From a virus, in IMG/VR virus record IMGVR_UViG_3300043395_000803, positions 1 to 63,789 of that record: a DNA stretch of 63,789 bases; one strand, 5' to 3'. Of the stretch, positions 40,223-49,902 are shown one piece after another (within the stretch, counting starts at the first letter, position 1; each line of letters starts with the position of its first letter). The position numbers and the translations under genes were made by a program. The notes beneath the pieces were generated by a model, which was not told where the DNA came from, ran no database searches, and saw nothing but the letters and a program-made list of their open reading frames with translations.

Positions 40223-43200
40223 TCAGGCCTTTCCAATAATTTGCATCAGTTCTTCGATGGTCGCAGCAGGATTTTCCTGTGACAACGCAATGATTTGATC
40301 CACGGCATCCTGCGTCATATTTTCGTCCGCAGACCCTTGTAGCGCAAGTTCCATAGCATCCCGGGCTTTTGCCGCGCGGCCTTGGAAATCCGTCACGTCC
40401 GCCATTGACTGGGCGCGCTTGCCCGGCTGTCCGTACTTCATTGCCTCGTAGTAAAAGGCTTCGTACTTTGGAAGTTCGGACAGTTGGCTTACCTGTTGCT
40501 GCCGCATAGGCATAGCCCGAGGTACGGCAACAGGCGTAACCCTTGGCGCCACCTTGGGCGTCACCACCGGAGTCACTTTCGGGGTGACCACGGGAGTTAC
40601 TGTCGGGGTGACCGTAGGAGTAACGGTAGGCGTGACAGTGGGTGTCACGGTTGGCGTTACGGTGGGGGTAACTGTCGGCGTAACCGTGGGAGTCACCGTC
40701 GGAGTGACCGTGGGCGTAACGGTAGGCGTAACCGTTGGTGTGACGGTAGGCGTCACAGTCGGGGTCACCGTGGGAGTTACGGTTGGTGTCACTGTTGGAG
40801 TAACAGTGGGCGTCACGGTGGGGGTGACTGTTGGTGTGGCCGTCGGCGTCACAGTCGGAGTGACTGTTGGTGTGGCCGTAGGAGTGACAGTAGGGGTGAC
40901 CGTGGGGGTCACTGTAGGAGTTACTGTCGGGGTCACAGTAGGCGTTGCCGTTGGAGTGACGGTTGGAGTCACCGTCGGTGTAACCGTTGGAGTGACGGTT
41001 GGGGTAACCGTGGGTGTGACTGTGGGAGTCACAGTCGGGGTGACTGTCGGGGTTACGGTTGGAGTGACCGTGGGTGTGACGGTAGGGGTAACCGTCGGAG
41101 TAACCGTTGGCGTGACGTCTGGAGTAACCGTAGGCGTTACTGTTGGAGTAATGGCGGGCGCAACCGTCGGCGTTATCGTGGGCGTAACAGTTGGGGTGAC
41201 AGTGGGAGTTACCGTTGGCGTAACGGCGGGGGTAACCGTTGGCGTTACTGTTGGCGTAACAATTGGAGTTACTTCTTTGGGCGGTGTTACTTCTTTGGGT
41301 ATCACATCCTCCTTCGAAACCCCAGGGGTTTGCGGGGTAGTCATAACACCTTCCTTTGGCACGCCGAGGTCACCCGCAGTCAGCACATTACCAAACATGT
41401 CCGTAAGGATAGGAGTGCCCGTTGCAATCGTGGGGCCAGTCTTGGTGCCTGTATTTAGCACCAGATCGGTCAGGTCGGTAATATCTTTTGGCAGGCGCGT
41501 ACCCGTGACCGTGACAGTTTGATCAACCGATCCAGGGATATATGGAGCAGCGTTGGGGTCGTACCCGCCATAATACTTACCCGTGATGCGGTTGTACTCC
41601 CACTGCAAATTGGGATCGTTCGGCGTCTTAGACAGTTCGGCTTCGACCAGCGGCAACCAATCGGCAAGTTGTATAGCAGCACTATAGGTATTAGCGTAAT
41701 CATCTGTCAGGGCTGCACCGCCACGCCGCACTCTATTGATAAGGTCAGATACGGTTGGGGGTTTTGTGCCTGTAACATCCCGGGCTTCTACATCAATAAC
41801 ATCGCCGGGCTTGGTGGTTGTTTGCCCTCCTGGCTTATTAAGAAGTTTGTTTATATCTTCTGCGCCCTGGGCAACCCCGCCGTACAACTCATTCCAAAAC
41901 TTAATTGCCCCGGACGGGTCTGTCTTGTACGCAAGCCGTTCTATATCTTCAGGGGTAAATGAATACCTCTGATTCCCGACCTGATAAGAAAAACTGCCAG
42001 ACGCATCTCTGGTAACCGGCACGGGCACAATCTTGCCCGCTTCATCCATGATCCCGTAGAAGATGTCACCGGTTTTGATGTTAAGGTTGACGCCCGGATT
42101 TATTTTTGTAGAGACCTTGCCATCGCCGGATGTCTGCACCATCCCATAGTCATCATCGGGATCGTAGACACTGACGCCCCCGGCAAGGGAATACACCGGG
42201 TCACTGATGATGTTTGCCGCAGTAGTTGTAGTTGGCGCTGTCGTAGGCGGCTGTGTACCCGGGGGGCGGCTTGCCATCGCAGCAGACAACTGCTGCGATG
42301 CGGTGAGGATAGCGTTCAGGTTACCGGAGGTAATTGCTTGCGCCAGAGAGACAGCACGTCCGGCAACGACGGTATCCGGGCTATCAGCCAACTGCCCAAG
42401 CGACGCCAGGGCTTGACCGTATTGGCCGTTCTGTATGGCCGTAATGGCTGAAGCCCCCTTGAGTGCGTCGCCAAAAGTAAAGTTGGTGCCGCCAATCGTG
42501 GTGTTTAGAACGTCCTTACCAAGTTCACTGCCTGCCGCCGCTGAAAGTAACGCACCCCAATTCTCGTTCTTGATAGCATTGGCAATGTTTGCGCCGGTCG
42601 AGATATTTGCAAACGTAGAAGTCGGAACACCCGCAAGGTTGCCCGTGTTGACAACTGCTCCGCTGATTGGGTCAATTGCCGTGGCAGCGCCGGACAGACC
42701 CGCGAGCGCACCTGCACCGGCGGCGATTGCCCCGAGATAGTTGCCCTGTCCAGCCTGAAATGCGGCGTTGGCAAGCATGCCCCACGGCCCAAGAGCCGGG
42801 GCAATCATTGAGAAAATGGTCCCTACGGGAGCCTTCCATTCTTCGGAATAATCAAATCCTTTTGGTTGGCCGACAATCTTACCGTCTGCACCAAATTGAT
42901 AAACGATTCCGCTATCGCCGCCGGTAAAGTAGCGCACCTCACTGCCAGTTATGTTTCCGGCGTCGTCGTATGTCAGTTTCGTCTGAAGCGGCAGTCCTCG
43001 ATCATTCTTTGTTTCTTGAAACGCCTCAAACCCGCCACCCGTGCGATTACCGGAAAAGTCATACCCAATCGGCATTGACCGCACGGTGTAGTTACCGACT
43101 TGTACGCCGGGGTCGTTGTAAGTAGAAGCCTCACCCATCAAGTTTGCCTGGGCATAACTGTTTCGTAATTGATCGGCAATACTTGGGTCTTTACTTAGCA

Positions 43201-43888
43201 GCGTGGATAACAAATCTTGCGGCTTTGCAGACGCCGCCGCGCTGATTGCTGAGGCGGTTGTGTTTTGGGTGGTCGGCGTTGGCGTGGGTGCCGTAGGGGC
43301 GGGGGTTGGAGTTGTGGGCGTTGGCGTTGGCGAAACACCAAGATCACCCGCCGTCAGTGTCTGACCGGACGTATCCGTGATGACCGGCGTCGTCGGCGTT
43401 ACTGGGGTTGGGACTGTCGGTGTGGGTGTAGGAGTAGGTGTGGGCACCGTACCTATAACCGTATCTTGCAAAATACTTTGCAAGTCCTCTGGGGTGTAAT
43501 CGCCGCTCCTATAGAGATTAAGTAACTCTTGACGGTCAAACTGTGTAGGGGCAATGGTAGTAGTTGCCGCCGTGGGGGCCGTGGTAGTCGGCGCGGTAGT
43601 AGCCGTCGTAGAAGGCGGTTGCGTACCTGTTGCCCGATAGTAATCGGCCAACGTGAAGTTGGTACCGAGGGCGCTGTTCCACTCAGAGATAGTTTGCTCC
43701 GGGCTCCACCCCTGCTGCGCTGCATACTGAAGGCCGCGCACAGTAGCAGCAGCATGATCACCGGGGCTCCCGGCGTACATATAAGACTTGAAATCAAACG
43801 GAGCCGGGGCAGCGGCCTCACCGCCGCCGACGATATTCAACAGGTCGTTTTCTGTCGGCTCGCGCTCATCGAAGTAGTTCATCGCCAT
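40223..43888 (-). CDS. Large virion protein with Thr-Val-Thr-Pro repeat
   Basis: 1221 residues. An N-terminal domain (GWSPEQTISEWNSALGTNFT) is followed by Thr/Pro linkers, a middle domain with YDFSGNRTGGGFEAFQETKN-type text, a hydrophobic Gly/Ala-rich stretch (ALGPWGMLANAAFQAGQGNY) and, from about residue 870 to 1111, an almost unbroken array of about 60 TVTP units. A short helical C-terminal domain closes it. The repeat should form an extended, stiff, possibly glycosylated stalk. Position among tail and internal proteins suggests a virion role; a fibre or a tape-like spacer are both possible. Confidence 0.6.
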   Translation of the reverse strand: MAMNYFDEREPTENDLLNIVGGGEAAAPAPFDFKSYMYAGSPGDHAAATVRGLQYAAQQGWSPEQTISEWNSALGTNFTLADYYRATGTQPPSTTATTAPTTTAPTAATTTIAPTQFDRQELLNLYRSGDYTPEDLQSILQDTVIGTVPTPTPTPTPTVPTPVTPTTPVITDTSGQTLTAGDLGVSPTPTPTTPTPAPTAPTPTPTTQNTTASAISAAASAKPQDLLSTLLSKDPSIADQLRNSYAQANLMGEASTYNDPGVQVGNYTVRSMPIGYDFSGNRTGGGFEAFQETKNDRGLPLQTKLTYDDAGNITGSEVRYFTGGDSGIVYQFGADGKIVGQPKGFDYSEEWKAPVGTIFSMIAPALGPWGMLANAAFQAGQGNYLGAIAAGAGALAGLSGAATAIDPISGAVVNTGNLAGVPTSTFANISTGANIANAIKNENWGALLSAAAGSELGKDVLNTTIGGTNFTFGDALKGASAITAIQNGQYGQALASLGQLADSPDTVVAGRAVSLAQAITSGNLNAILTASQQLSAAMASRPPGTQPPTTAPTTTTAANIISDPVYSLAGGVSVYDPDDDYGMVQTSGDGKVSTKINPGVNLNIKTGDIFYGIMDEAGKIVPVPVTRDASGSFSYQVGNQRYSFTPEDIERLAYKTDPSGAIKFWNELYGGVAQGAEDINKLLNKPGGQTTTKPGDVIDVEARDVTGTKPPTVSDLINRVRRGGAALTDDYANTYSAAIQLADWLPLVEAELSKTPNDPNLQWEYNRITGKYYGGYDPNAAPYIPGSVDQTVTVTGTRLPKDITDLTDLVLNTGTKTGPTIATGTPILTDMFGNVLTAGDLGVPKEGVMTTPQTPGVSKEDVIPKEVTPPKEVTPIVTPTVTPTVTPAVTPTVTPTVTPTVTPTITPTVAPAITPTVTPTVTPDVTPTVTPTVTPTVTPTVTPTVTPTVTPTVTPTVTPTVTPTVTPTVTPTVTPTVTPTATPTVTPTVTPTVTPTVTPTVTPTATPTVTPTVTPTATPTVTPTVTPTVTPTVTPTVTPTVTPTVTPTVTPTVTPTVTPTVTPTVTPTVTPTVTPTVTPTVTPTVTPTVTPTVTPTVTPVVTPKVTPVVTPKVAPRVTPVAVPRAMPMRQQQVSQLSELPKYEAFYYEAMKYGQPGKRAQSMADVTDFQGRAAKARDAMELALQGSADENMTQDAVDQIIALSQENPAATIEELMQIIGKA
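40553..41275. repeat. 12-bp coding repeat (TVTP units)
   Basis: About 60 tandem 12-base units on the minus strand encode Thr-Val-Thr-Pro. The third codon bases vary freely while the amino acids hold, apart from a few Val-to-Ala or Ile changes, so selection acts on the protein repeat. The antisense strand is open for 322 codons only because of this periodicity. Confidence 0.9.
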
Positions 43889-43892
43889 AGTC

Positions 43893-45266
43893 TTACTGCG
43901 TCAGATCGTAGAAGGAGATTGAACCGACGCCATCGCCTTTGGTGGCTCCAGATACCGTCCGCACGGCCAGGGTAAGCGTGTCACTGACCCCCGCGATGGA
44001 GGCACCCAACTGCAAATCCCAGTTGTAGGACACCGTGGAAGACGTGTTGATCGTGCCGCCGCTGCCGGTGCTGGTGACGTAATCCGTTTGCACGATGGTG
44101 CCGCCGGACAGGGCAGTAGCCGCAACATCGTAGTCCACGTTAGAGTCCGAAGGCACCGTTGCCGCCCAGGTCGCACTGGTCAGCGTGGCATTCTTAATTA
44201 GCGCCACCTCATAGTTTTGACTGGTCAAGGGCAGGAACTGCGTCCGATTGGGAAGAACCACAGAACCTGTGCGCCCAGAGGCCAAGCGGATGGACACGAT
44301 TGGGTAGAACGCCGCCGTGTCGATATTGGTAAACGCTGTGGTGCGACGCGCCACATGGTCGATGGAGGTCTGCTCAAACCCACCCTCAGACACCACCGAA
44401 CAGCAGATGGCCTTCATGGATGCCGCAACAGCAGAGGTTGTGGTCACAATCTCGTACCTGACCGGCAGAATGGCCGTCGTCATGTAAACATTGGTGATGT
44501 CGTTGGCGTTGTTGAACGTGTGGCAGACGATGTACTCACCGTTGATGATGAAGCCGCACCGGACCGACCCGACACCGAGCCACTCAAAGTCCATCCACAG
44601 AATCTGCGCCTTGCTCGGGTCAAGCGTGTAGCCGGAAGCGCCAGAGCCGTCCAACTTATCGCCGTTCCAACTGCTTTGGTTTACCGTCCGGGCATCCGAC
44701 ACCGCTCCCGTTACATAAGAGCGCAGGACAAACGAATAGGTGCCATCCACTCGTTGGAAGAACACCCCGTTTTGATCGTTGTAGTATCCCACCCGCTGCG
44801 TGAGGTTCAGGCTCTGGCTGCTGTCCATCACGAAGGTGGCAAGCACCAACAACCCCTTACCGGGCTGATACGGCATGGAGCGATAGGACTGCCGCTTGAC
44901 CGAGCCCACACCGGCCCCGGTGACTTCCATCTTCACTGCCGCTTCGTTGGGCAAGAACGTAGTTGTACCCGTGCCGGTTGTGGCTACATCAAATTGATTA
45001 TCGGCAGCGTAGCGATTCTGGCTGTCAAAGAGCGTGTAGGGCTGACTGACCCGCAGCCGCCCAAAGGCGTCCGTGTTGGTGCCGCCGATGGAAATTGGGA
45101 TGGGGGATGCAGTTGTCACGATTCGACTCAGCAGTGAATTAAGCCGGTTGAAGTACAGACGCAGGACGTTGTTAAGCGCCTCTTGATACCGAGAGTCATA
45201 GCCCCCCGGAGCCAGTGGCAGGTTGGGTGGCGCAGGGACGGTTGCATCTTCAATAATGAAACTCAT
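43893..45266 (-). CDS. Putative tail/virion structural protein
   Basis: 457 residues from the ATG at 45264-45266, two bases after the upstream stop. Beta-rich with TDAFGRLRVSQPYTLFDSQN, QSYRSMPYQPGKGLLVLATF and VDGTYSFVLRSYVTG, a pattern I know from phage virion proteins with a jelly-roll-like middle. No enzymatic motif. Role by context: tail or receptor-binding structure. Confidence 0.6.
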   Translation of the reverse strand: MSFIIEDATVPAPPNLPLAPGGYDSRYQEALNNVLRLYFNRLNSLLSRIVTTASPIPISIGGTNTDAFGRLRVSQPYTLFDSQNRYAADNQFDVATTGTGTTTFLPNEAAVKMEVTGAGVGSVKRQSYRSMPYQPGKGLLVLATFVMDSSQSLNLTQRVGYYNDQNGVFFQRVDGTYSFVLRSYVTGAVSDARTVNQSSWNGDKLDGSGASGYTLDPSKAQILWMDFEWLGVGSVRCGFIINGEYIVCHTFNNANDITNVYMTTAILPVRYEIVTTTSAVAASMKAICCSVVSEGGFEQTSIDHVARRTTAFTNIDTAAFYPIVSIRLASGRTGSVVLPNRTQFLPLTSQNYEVALIKNATLTSATWAATVPSDSNVDYDVAATALSGGTIVQTDYVTSTGSGGTINTSSTVSYNWDLQLGASIAGVSDTLTLAVRTVSGATKGDGVGSISFYDLTQ

Positions 45267-45268
45267 AT

Positions 45269-47113
45269 CTAGCGCCTGCCGTCCATGCGAACGTCGATTC
45301 GCGGCGAGCCCAACTGCCACGCCACGCCAAGCGCATCAGACTGGGCTTTCATAATCAACTGACGCCCGCGCACCCGGATGTAAACGATGTTGGTGAACTG
45401 CTCAATCGGCACGGTGGCGCTACGCGTGACTGCTGCGCTGCTCGACCCACCCAGGGACTGAGGCGTGTTAAACCCGGAGCCAGAACCCTTCATTGGGATC
45501 AGCGTCATCGTAATAGACGGGTTAGACGCAGTAGACCCGGAGAACGTCACGTCAGGCAGCATGCGCCAGATGAACCCGAAGTTCTGCCCGTCCTCGATGT
45601 CAAATTCGGCGGACTCGATGTAGGCATTGATCGCCACGGGCGTGCCGTTGACGTTATCGTCCACCCCATTTTCATGCAGCACGATGTTGTTGAGGTAGGT
45701 CGTCGCAATCGGGTAGTCCAACGTACCGGAATCTAGCCATGCTGTGCGGGCCATCGTGCCGTAGTACCAAATCTTCTCAAGGTAGTTGTAGACTACATAC
45801 CGATCTACCGTAATGGAATTAGCCGAGCAGTAAAACCACCAGACCTCGTTGAAGCCCTCGTTAGTCCCGGCAAAGAACTGGGCACCCTGAGACTGATTGA
45901 TGTCGCCAAAGACATACCGGCGCAGATCGCAGGGGAGCGTTTGCACGCGACCGTCGTAGGCATAGAACTTGTCCACACCCATCCAGTACACCACGCCAGA
46001 TGCCACGATGGCTGCGTTCTGACTCTCAATCGAGATGTTGTCGCCAAGCAGTTGAGCGCCCCAGACTTCTGGAGCACCCAGATACTGCAAGGAATAGACA
46101 GCAGAGTCCGTGAACACCACAATTTCTTGACGGGTCTGGACTGCCGTGACGATCTCTGACCCGTGAGACAGGCGCAGGCTACCGGCTTGGTTAGTGGCTG
46201 TAGGAGTCCAGTCCGTTGCGCTTTCCTGATCCGACCACCGAATCAATAACGGGTCTTGCGCCGCAGAGCCGATCTCGTTGCATCCGAAGGCAAACACAAA
46301 CCGACTGATGTCGGACACATAGATTTCGTTCTGTACGGTGGGCACACCGTTGGCCCCGGACAGACTGGAAAGCAGGACACCACGGGTACTCACGCCACTC
46401 GTGGCATCCCAGTAATACATGCCGCCACCGCGAGGCCCGAAGATCAGGTCTTCGCCAAAGTTCATCTGGCTCCACAAGCGAATCGACGTGTTGGACGAAC
46501 CGCCAACACCCCACGTACCGGAACTCCATGCACCGGCACCCCAACCCGCCAACGGAACTGCAATAGCCGGGCCTGTGTTGATCTGATACGCCGCAGAAAC
46601 TGCTGAACCGCCCGTTGATACCGCAGGGATGGCCGAGGCCGTGGTAATCGTGTACGAGCCGGAGTTGATGACCGTGATCTGGAACTCGCCGTTGAGCAGG
46701 GATGCGTATGTACCCGTGACGCCGCTGAAGGTTACAAAGTCCCCCGTGATTGCTCCATGCGACGAAGCCGTGACCGTGACCGTTGTGGTTCCGTTGCCTG
46801 TGAAGGGGTCAGCACCAAGAGTGACCGTGGTTCGCAGCGGCGTGACATCGTTGTACATCCCGCCCTGTTCAATATAGAACTTGAGGTTGGTGCCAACACC
46901 GATGAGGTTGACCGAACTCAGCGTCAACCAGTTCCACAGAGAGCGGCACACCCCGAGGAATGTAGATGTAGAAAGCGGTGCCCACCCCCCGATCTTCTCA
47001 GGAGTACCTTGGCGGAAACGTACCTTATCGCACTCATACCAACCGTTCTCGTTGGTATAGCGGGTGTTCTCTCTGTTCACCCCTGGGCGGAGTTGCAGAC
47101 GCTTTAGTGGCAC
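45269..47113 (-). CDS. Putative tail protein (P22 gp10-like)
   Basis: 614 residues from the GTG at 47111-47113, with GGAG 6 bases upstream. It begins PLKRLQLRPGVNRENTRYTN and continues WYECDKVRFRQGTPEKIGGW, the hallmark of a tail protein found throughout aquatic podoviruses and related in layout to the P22 packaged-DNA-stabilisation protein gp10. It is beta-rich, with repeated blades that may form a propeller (VYWMGVDKFYAYDGRVQTLP). It probably plugs or extends the portal. Confidence 0.65.
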   Translation of the reverse strand: MPLKRLQLRPGVNRENTRYTNENGWYECDKVRFRQGTPEKIGGWAPLSTSTFLGVCRSLWNWLTLSSVNLIGVGTNLKFYIEQGGMYNDVTPLRTTVTLGADPFTGNGTTTVTVTASSHGAITGDFVTFSGVTGTYASLLNGEFQITVINSGSYTITTASAIPAVSTGGSAVSAAYQINTGPAIAVPLAGWGAGAWSSGTWGVGGSSNTSIRLWSQMNFGEDLIFGPRGGGMYYWDATSGVSTRGVLLSSLSGANGVPTVQNEIYVSDISRFVFAFGCNEIGSAAQDPLLIRWSDQESATDWTPTATNQAGSLRLSHGSEIVTAVQTRQEIVVFTDSAVYSLQYLGAPEVWGAQLLGDNISIESQNAAIVASGVVYWMGVDKFYAYDGRVQTLPCDLRRYVFGDINQSQGAQFFAGTNEGFNEVWWFYCSANSITVDRYVVYNYLEKIWYYGTMARTAWLDSGTLDYPIATTYLNNIVLHENGVDDNVNGTPVAINAYIESAEFDIEDGQNFGFIWRMLPDVTFSGSTASNPSITMTLIPMKGSGSGFNTPQSLGGSSSAAVTRSATVPIEQFTNIVYIRVRGRQLIMKAQSDALGVAWQLGSPRIDVRMDGRR

Positions 47114-47187
47114 GTTACACTCCAATCGTCATTGACAAGGAGAACACTATGTGTGTTTATCGCTTGCGGCATATCGGTATTCTCCCG

Positions 47188-47691
47188 TCAAGACAGGAAA
47201 AGGGCAATCTCGGCTTCACGCCGTTTTACCAGACCGGGCAACACTTTGCCACCACCCATCGTCCATTGGCGAAAGGCGTCTGCCGCCCCATTCCAGTCGT
47301 CCCGGTTGGCCCGCATCCTGATCTGGCTTCTCTGAAGGTTGCCTAGCCCTGCATTGAAGGCAAAACTGACCAGAGCGTCAAAAGAGCCTTGACGCCCAGA
47401 TACACCGGGAACAAGTCGAAGAACACCGCGTTCAAAAGTCCCGACATCATCACGGAATAGTTCGTCAATCTCCGTCTTGGTCCAGACACGGTTGTCCTCC
47501 GGCTTCAGCGGGAACTCGTTGCGAAGCATCCCGGTGTAGCCTTCCTTGCGGATAACCGGGAGCCTGATCTGCTCTTGATACAGGACATGGCCGTAGCCAA
47601 TCGTCCAGATATGGGCGGGGCAAAGGTAGGGTTTACTCCTAAAGCCCTCGTACTTGTGCATGAGGGTTTCCCCTGCACTGCTCAGTTTCAC
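47188..47691 (-). CDS. Endolysin, glycoside hydrolase family 24 lysozyme
   Basis: 167 residues from a GTG that overlaps the holin stop. The catalytic Glu15 sits in YEGFRSKPYLCPAHIWTIGYGH-type text, with Cys24 at the place of the usual Asp20 of T4 lysozyme and Thr30 matching Thr26, giving a Glu-Cys-Thr triad. FNAGLGNLQRSQIR and GLVKRREAEIALF complete the fold. It cleaves peptidoglycan at the end of infection. No signal peptide, so it needs the holin next to it. Confidence 0.9.
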   Translation of the reverse strand: MKLSSAGETLMHKYEGFRSKPYLCPAHIWTIGYGHVLYQEQIRLPVIRKEGYTGMLRNEFPLKPEDNRVWTKTEIDELFRDDVGTFERGVLRLVPGVSGRQGSFDALVSFAFNAGLGNLQRSQIRMRANRDDWNGAADAFRQWTMGGGKVLPGLVKRREAEIALFLS

Positions 47692-48191
47692 TTCTTACTC
47701 CACTGGCGCGACCCGAACCAGTAGCCGATGATGCCGCCAAGGATAGCCATCTCGTCGGCAGAGAAGATCAGGTCGGAATACCGGATCACATCGTCAATGT
47801 TCTGGATGAGCGTTGGGTGCTGCCACAGGTACCACGCCATGAAGGCGTTGATGGCGACCAACTCAAACACGAAGATGTAGGTCACCGTGGGGCGCACCGT
47901 GCCGGTGTAGTTCACCACCCACTTTGATGCCTTGTCCATGATCTTCTGGTCGTGCGCCAGAGCCGCCTCGGTCATCCGAGCGTCGGTTTCCATCGCCACC
48001 TGTTCGGTGCGAATCTCTTCCATCCGGGCCTGGGCGGCAAAACCTGCCGCTGCCAGTTGCAATTCGCGTTCGGTCTGAACCTGAGCCAACTTCAGTTCAT
48101 GGGCTTGGTCTGCCTTGTTTTGGAAGTACTCAAGCAGTTTGGGCAGGCCCGAGAGCAGCAGCCCGCCGAGGGTGGAAAGAAGCGACAGCAT
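47688..48191 (-). CDS. Holin (3TM / GTA-holin family)
   Basis: 167 residues. One N-terminal hydrophobic segment, a charged Gln/Glu-rich middle and two helices near the C-terminus in VRPTVTYIFVFELVAINAFM and MAILGGIIGYWFGSRQW match the 'holin of 3TMs' family. It makes the inner-membrane hole for the endolysin. GTGA overlap with the endolysin gene. Confidence 0.8.
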   Translation of the reverse strand: MLSLLSTLGGLLLSGLPKLLEYFQNKADQAHELKLAQVQTERELQLAAAGFAAQARMEEIRTEQVAMETDARMTEAALAHDQKIMDKASKWVVNYTGTVRPTVTYIFVFELVAINAFMAWYLWQHPTLIQNIDDVIRYSDLIFSADEMAILGGIIGYWFGSRQWSKK

Positions 48192-48695
48192 TTAAGCCCC
48201 CAGTGCAAAGAAGAACAGAAGCACCCCGACCGCACCCACCCCAACAGAAGCGTAGAACAGACTCAGGGTAACGGCCAGGATGGCCGCAGAGGACAGGACG
48301 ATGGCGAGTTGCAGCGCCATGCCGGAATAGGAGTACCACGAAGATTTAGCCTTTGCCGCATCCCGCGCCGCCTCCGCTTCACGAGCCTTGGCTTCGATCT
48401 CCACCATGTCATCCTTCAGACGAATGGCTTGCTTGTCGAAGGTGTCGGCAGACTTCCCGCCCTGCTCGGCGGCGATGGAGTACATCGAGGCGCGGACGTT
48501 CTTGGTGCCGTACCAAGTCCACAGGTTGTTTGCCGCTATGGTGCCGTTAAGAACCGCAGAAGAGTTTCGTCCGGCAAAGTAATTTGTAACAGCAAGCAGT
48601 AGAGCAAGCAGGCTAATAGAAACCGCAGCAAGAGCCTTGACATGGGCTTCCCTCTCTGACCGGCTTGCGCCCTCCGGCGGCTTCTTGAAACTCAT
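48192..48695 (-). CDS. Membrane protein, DUF4337-like
   Basis: 167 residues: a membrane helix at about 21-42, a charged middle with AANNLWTWYGTKNVRASMYS, then two C-terminal helices (LQLAIVLSSAAILAVTLSLF, VGAVGVLLFFFALGA). The layout and the Trp/Tyr-rich motif resemble DUF4337. It lies inside the lysis cassette, so an accessory lysis or superinfection role is possible. Confidence 0.55.
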   Translation of the reverse strand: MSFKKPPEGASRSEREAHVKALAAVSISLLALLLAVTNYFAGRNSSAVLNGTIAANNLWTWYGTKNVRASMYSIAAEQGGKSADTFDKQAIRLKDDMVEIEAKAREAEAARDAAKAKSSWYSYSGMALQLAIVLSSAAILAVTLSLFYASVGVGAVGVLLFFFALGA

Positions 48696-49186
48696 TTCTG
48701 CACCTTGTCAATGATGTAGTAACCCACCGCAATGAGTGCGGTCAGGAGAAAGGCGATAGCCGCCCCGTACTTGGCGTTGAGCATGAACTCCTTTTGCCGA
48801 ATACGATGCTCACGCTCCTTCTTTTCGCGCTCCTTCTTCAGCCGGATGCGCTCCATGATCATCTCGTTGTACACGTTCTCACCGTAGTGAGCGATGATCA
48901 GAATCTTGAGTTCGTACTCCTGCTTGACCAACGCCTGCTTGTGCATCGTGATCTGCAAGGCTTCCTGCTCGATGCTGTCGTCGTGCAGCAGGCGCTTGAA
49001 TACGGACGGCTTCTTGTTGGCCTTTTCGGTGGCGAGGCGGTTGAAGTCTCCGAATGCGCCGTACCATTTACCGATCTGACCGGCAACGTCCTGAATTTCG
49101 CGGCCCGTGGCAACGAGTTTCTTAACGGCTCCGAACGCAGCATTCGCCGCTGATACTGCCGCGAGAATGCCGGTTATTGGCTCCAT
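48692..49186 (-). CDS. Membrane-anchored helical protein in lysis cassette
   Basis: 164 residues. A long charged helix (MIMERIRLKKEREKKEREHR) leads to one C-terminal membrane helix (YGAAIAFLLTALIAVGYYII). The N-terminus is Ala-rich and mildly hydrophobic. ATGA overlap with the next gene. It could be a spanin-like or holin-accessory protein; no lipobox is seen. Confidence 0.5.
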   Translation of the reverse strand: MEPITGILAAVSAANAAFGAVKKLVATGREIQDVAGQIGKWYGAFGDFNRLATEKANKKPSVFKRLLHDDSIEQEALQITMHKQALVKQEYELKILIIAHYGENVYNEMIMERIRLKKEREKKEREHRIRQKEFMLNAKYGAAIAFLLTALIAVGYYIIDKVQK

Positions 49187-49399
49187 CTACAGCCCAAAGA
49201 ACTTCTTGACCACCTCTGCCATTGCGCCGGGGCCGAGCAGGACCGCGCCCAGAGTGATGTACAGCCAGACTTCGATGTTTCGCATCCGCTTGCTGCCATC
49301 GTCAAGACGTTTTTCAATCGCCTCGTACCTCTGGGCGCAAACCTGCTCATGGCCCGTCAACCGCGCCTCCACTTCGGGAATCAACTTCAGATCGTGCAT
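49187..49399 (-). CDS. Small membrane protein, XhlA-like layout
   Basis: 70 residues: a helical charged front (GHEQVCAQRYEAIEKRLDDG) and one membrane helix (IEVWLYITLGAVLLGPGAMA). This resembles XhlA-type lysis accessory proteins. It overlaps the homing nuclease gene by 13 bases. Confidence 0.55.
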   Translation of the reverse strand: MHDLKLIPEVEARLTGHEQVCAQRYEAIEKRLDDGSKRMRNIEVWLYITLGAVLLGPGAMAEVVKKFFGL

Positions 49400-49902
49400 G
49401 ATGAGTGATACTTTCTCTTTGCCTGCAAGTACATCTGATGCGCCTCATCAGGGGTATCAAAGTACCCAAGATGCATTTTCTTGCCGTTAACCTGAATGTA
49501 AGAGGAAAACCTGTTTGTGCCTTTAAAGAAAGACACGCCCATAAATCCAGTTGAATTATGTTTTGGCGGCTTTATGTGGTTTTGATTGTTTTGTTGATGC
49601 GTAACAGACCTGAGATTGCACATCCTGTTATCAAGGCCATTACCGTTGATATGGTCAATTTCTTCTGGAATGTAACCATGCACAAACAACCATGCCAAGC
49701 GATGTGCCCGATCTCGATAGCCACCAAAACCAATTTGCAAATAGCGCCCATTGACAACGCCAACCCTTGAACCCGCCTTTCGAGGGCCTGAGTTTTTCAA
49801 GCGAATAAATTCGCCGGTGTCGGGGTTGTACGAAAGATGCTCCAACAGAGCATCTCTCATCGCCGCTTGTTTAGCAATCTTGGCTTCGACCGACTCTTCC
49901 AT
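49387..49902 (-). CDS. HNH homing-type endonuclease with AP2 domain
   Basis: 171 residues from the ATG at 49900-49902. HNH_3 core RAHRLAWLFVHGYIPEEIDH with NGLDNRMCNLRSVTHQQNNQ, then an AP2-like DNA-binding unit (TGFMGVSFFKGTNRFSSYIQ ... KKMHLGYFDTPDEAHQMY). This is the classic make-up of free-standing phage HNH homing nucleases. It interrupts the lysis cassette. Confidence 0.9.
   Translation of the reverse strand: MEESVEAKIAKQAAMRDALLEHLSYNPDTGEFIRLKNSGPRKAGSRVGVVNGRYLQIGFGGYRDRAHRLAWLFVHGYIPEEIDHINGNGLDNRMCNLRSVTHQQNNQNHIKPPKHNSTGFMGVSFFKGTNRFSSYIQVNGKKMHLGYFDTPDEAHQMYLQAKRKYHSSCTI

Noticed and set aside
40554-41522. 322-codon plus-strand frame made of GVTV repeats
   Set aside because: It is the exact antisense of the Thr-Val-Thr-Pro repeat. 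The 12-base period keeps all frames open, and no ribosome site or independent signature supports it.
47150-47346. Plus-strand frame starting after AAGGAG within the endolysin region
   Set aside because: The ribosome-site match is good, but the product is antisense to the endolysin and shows no recognisable feature.
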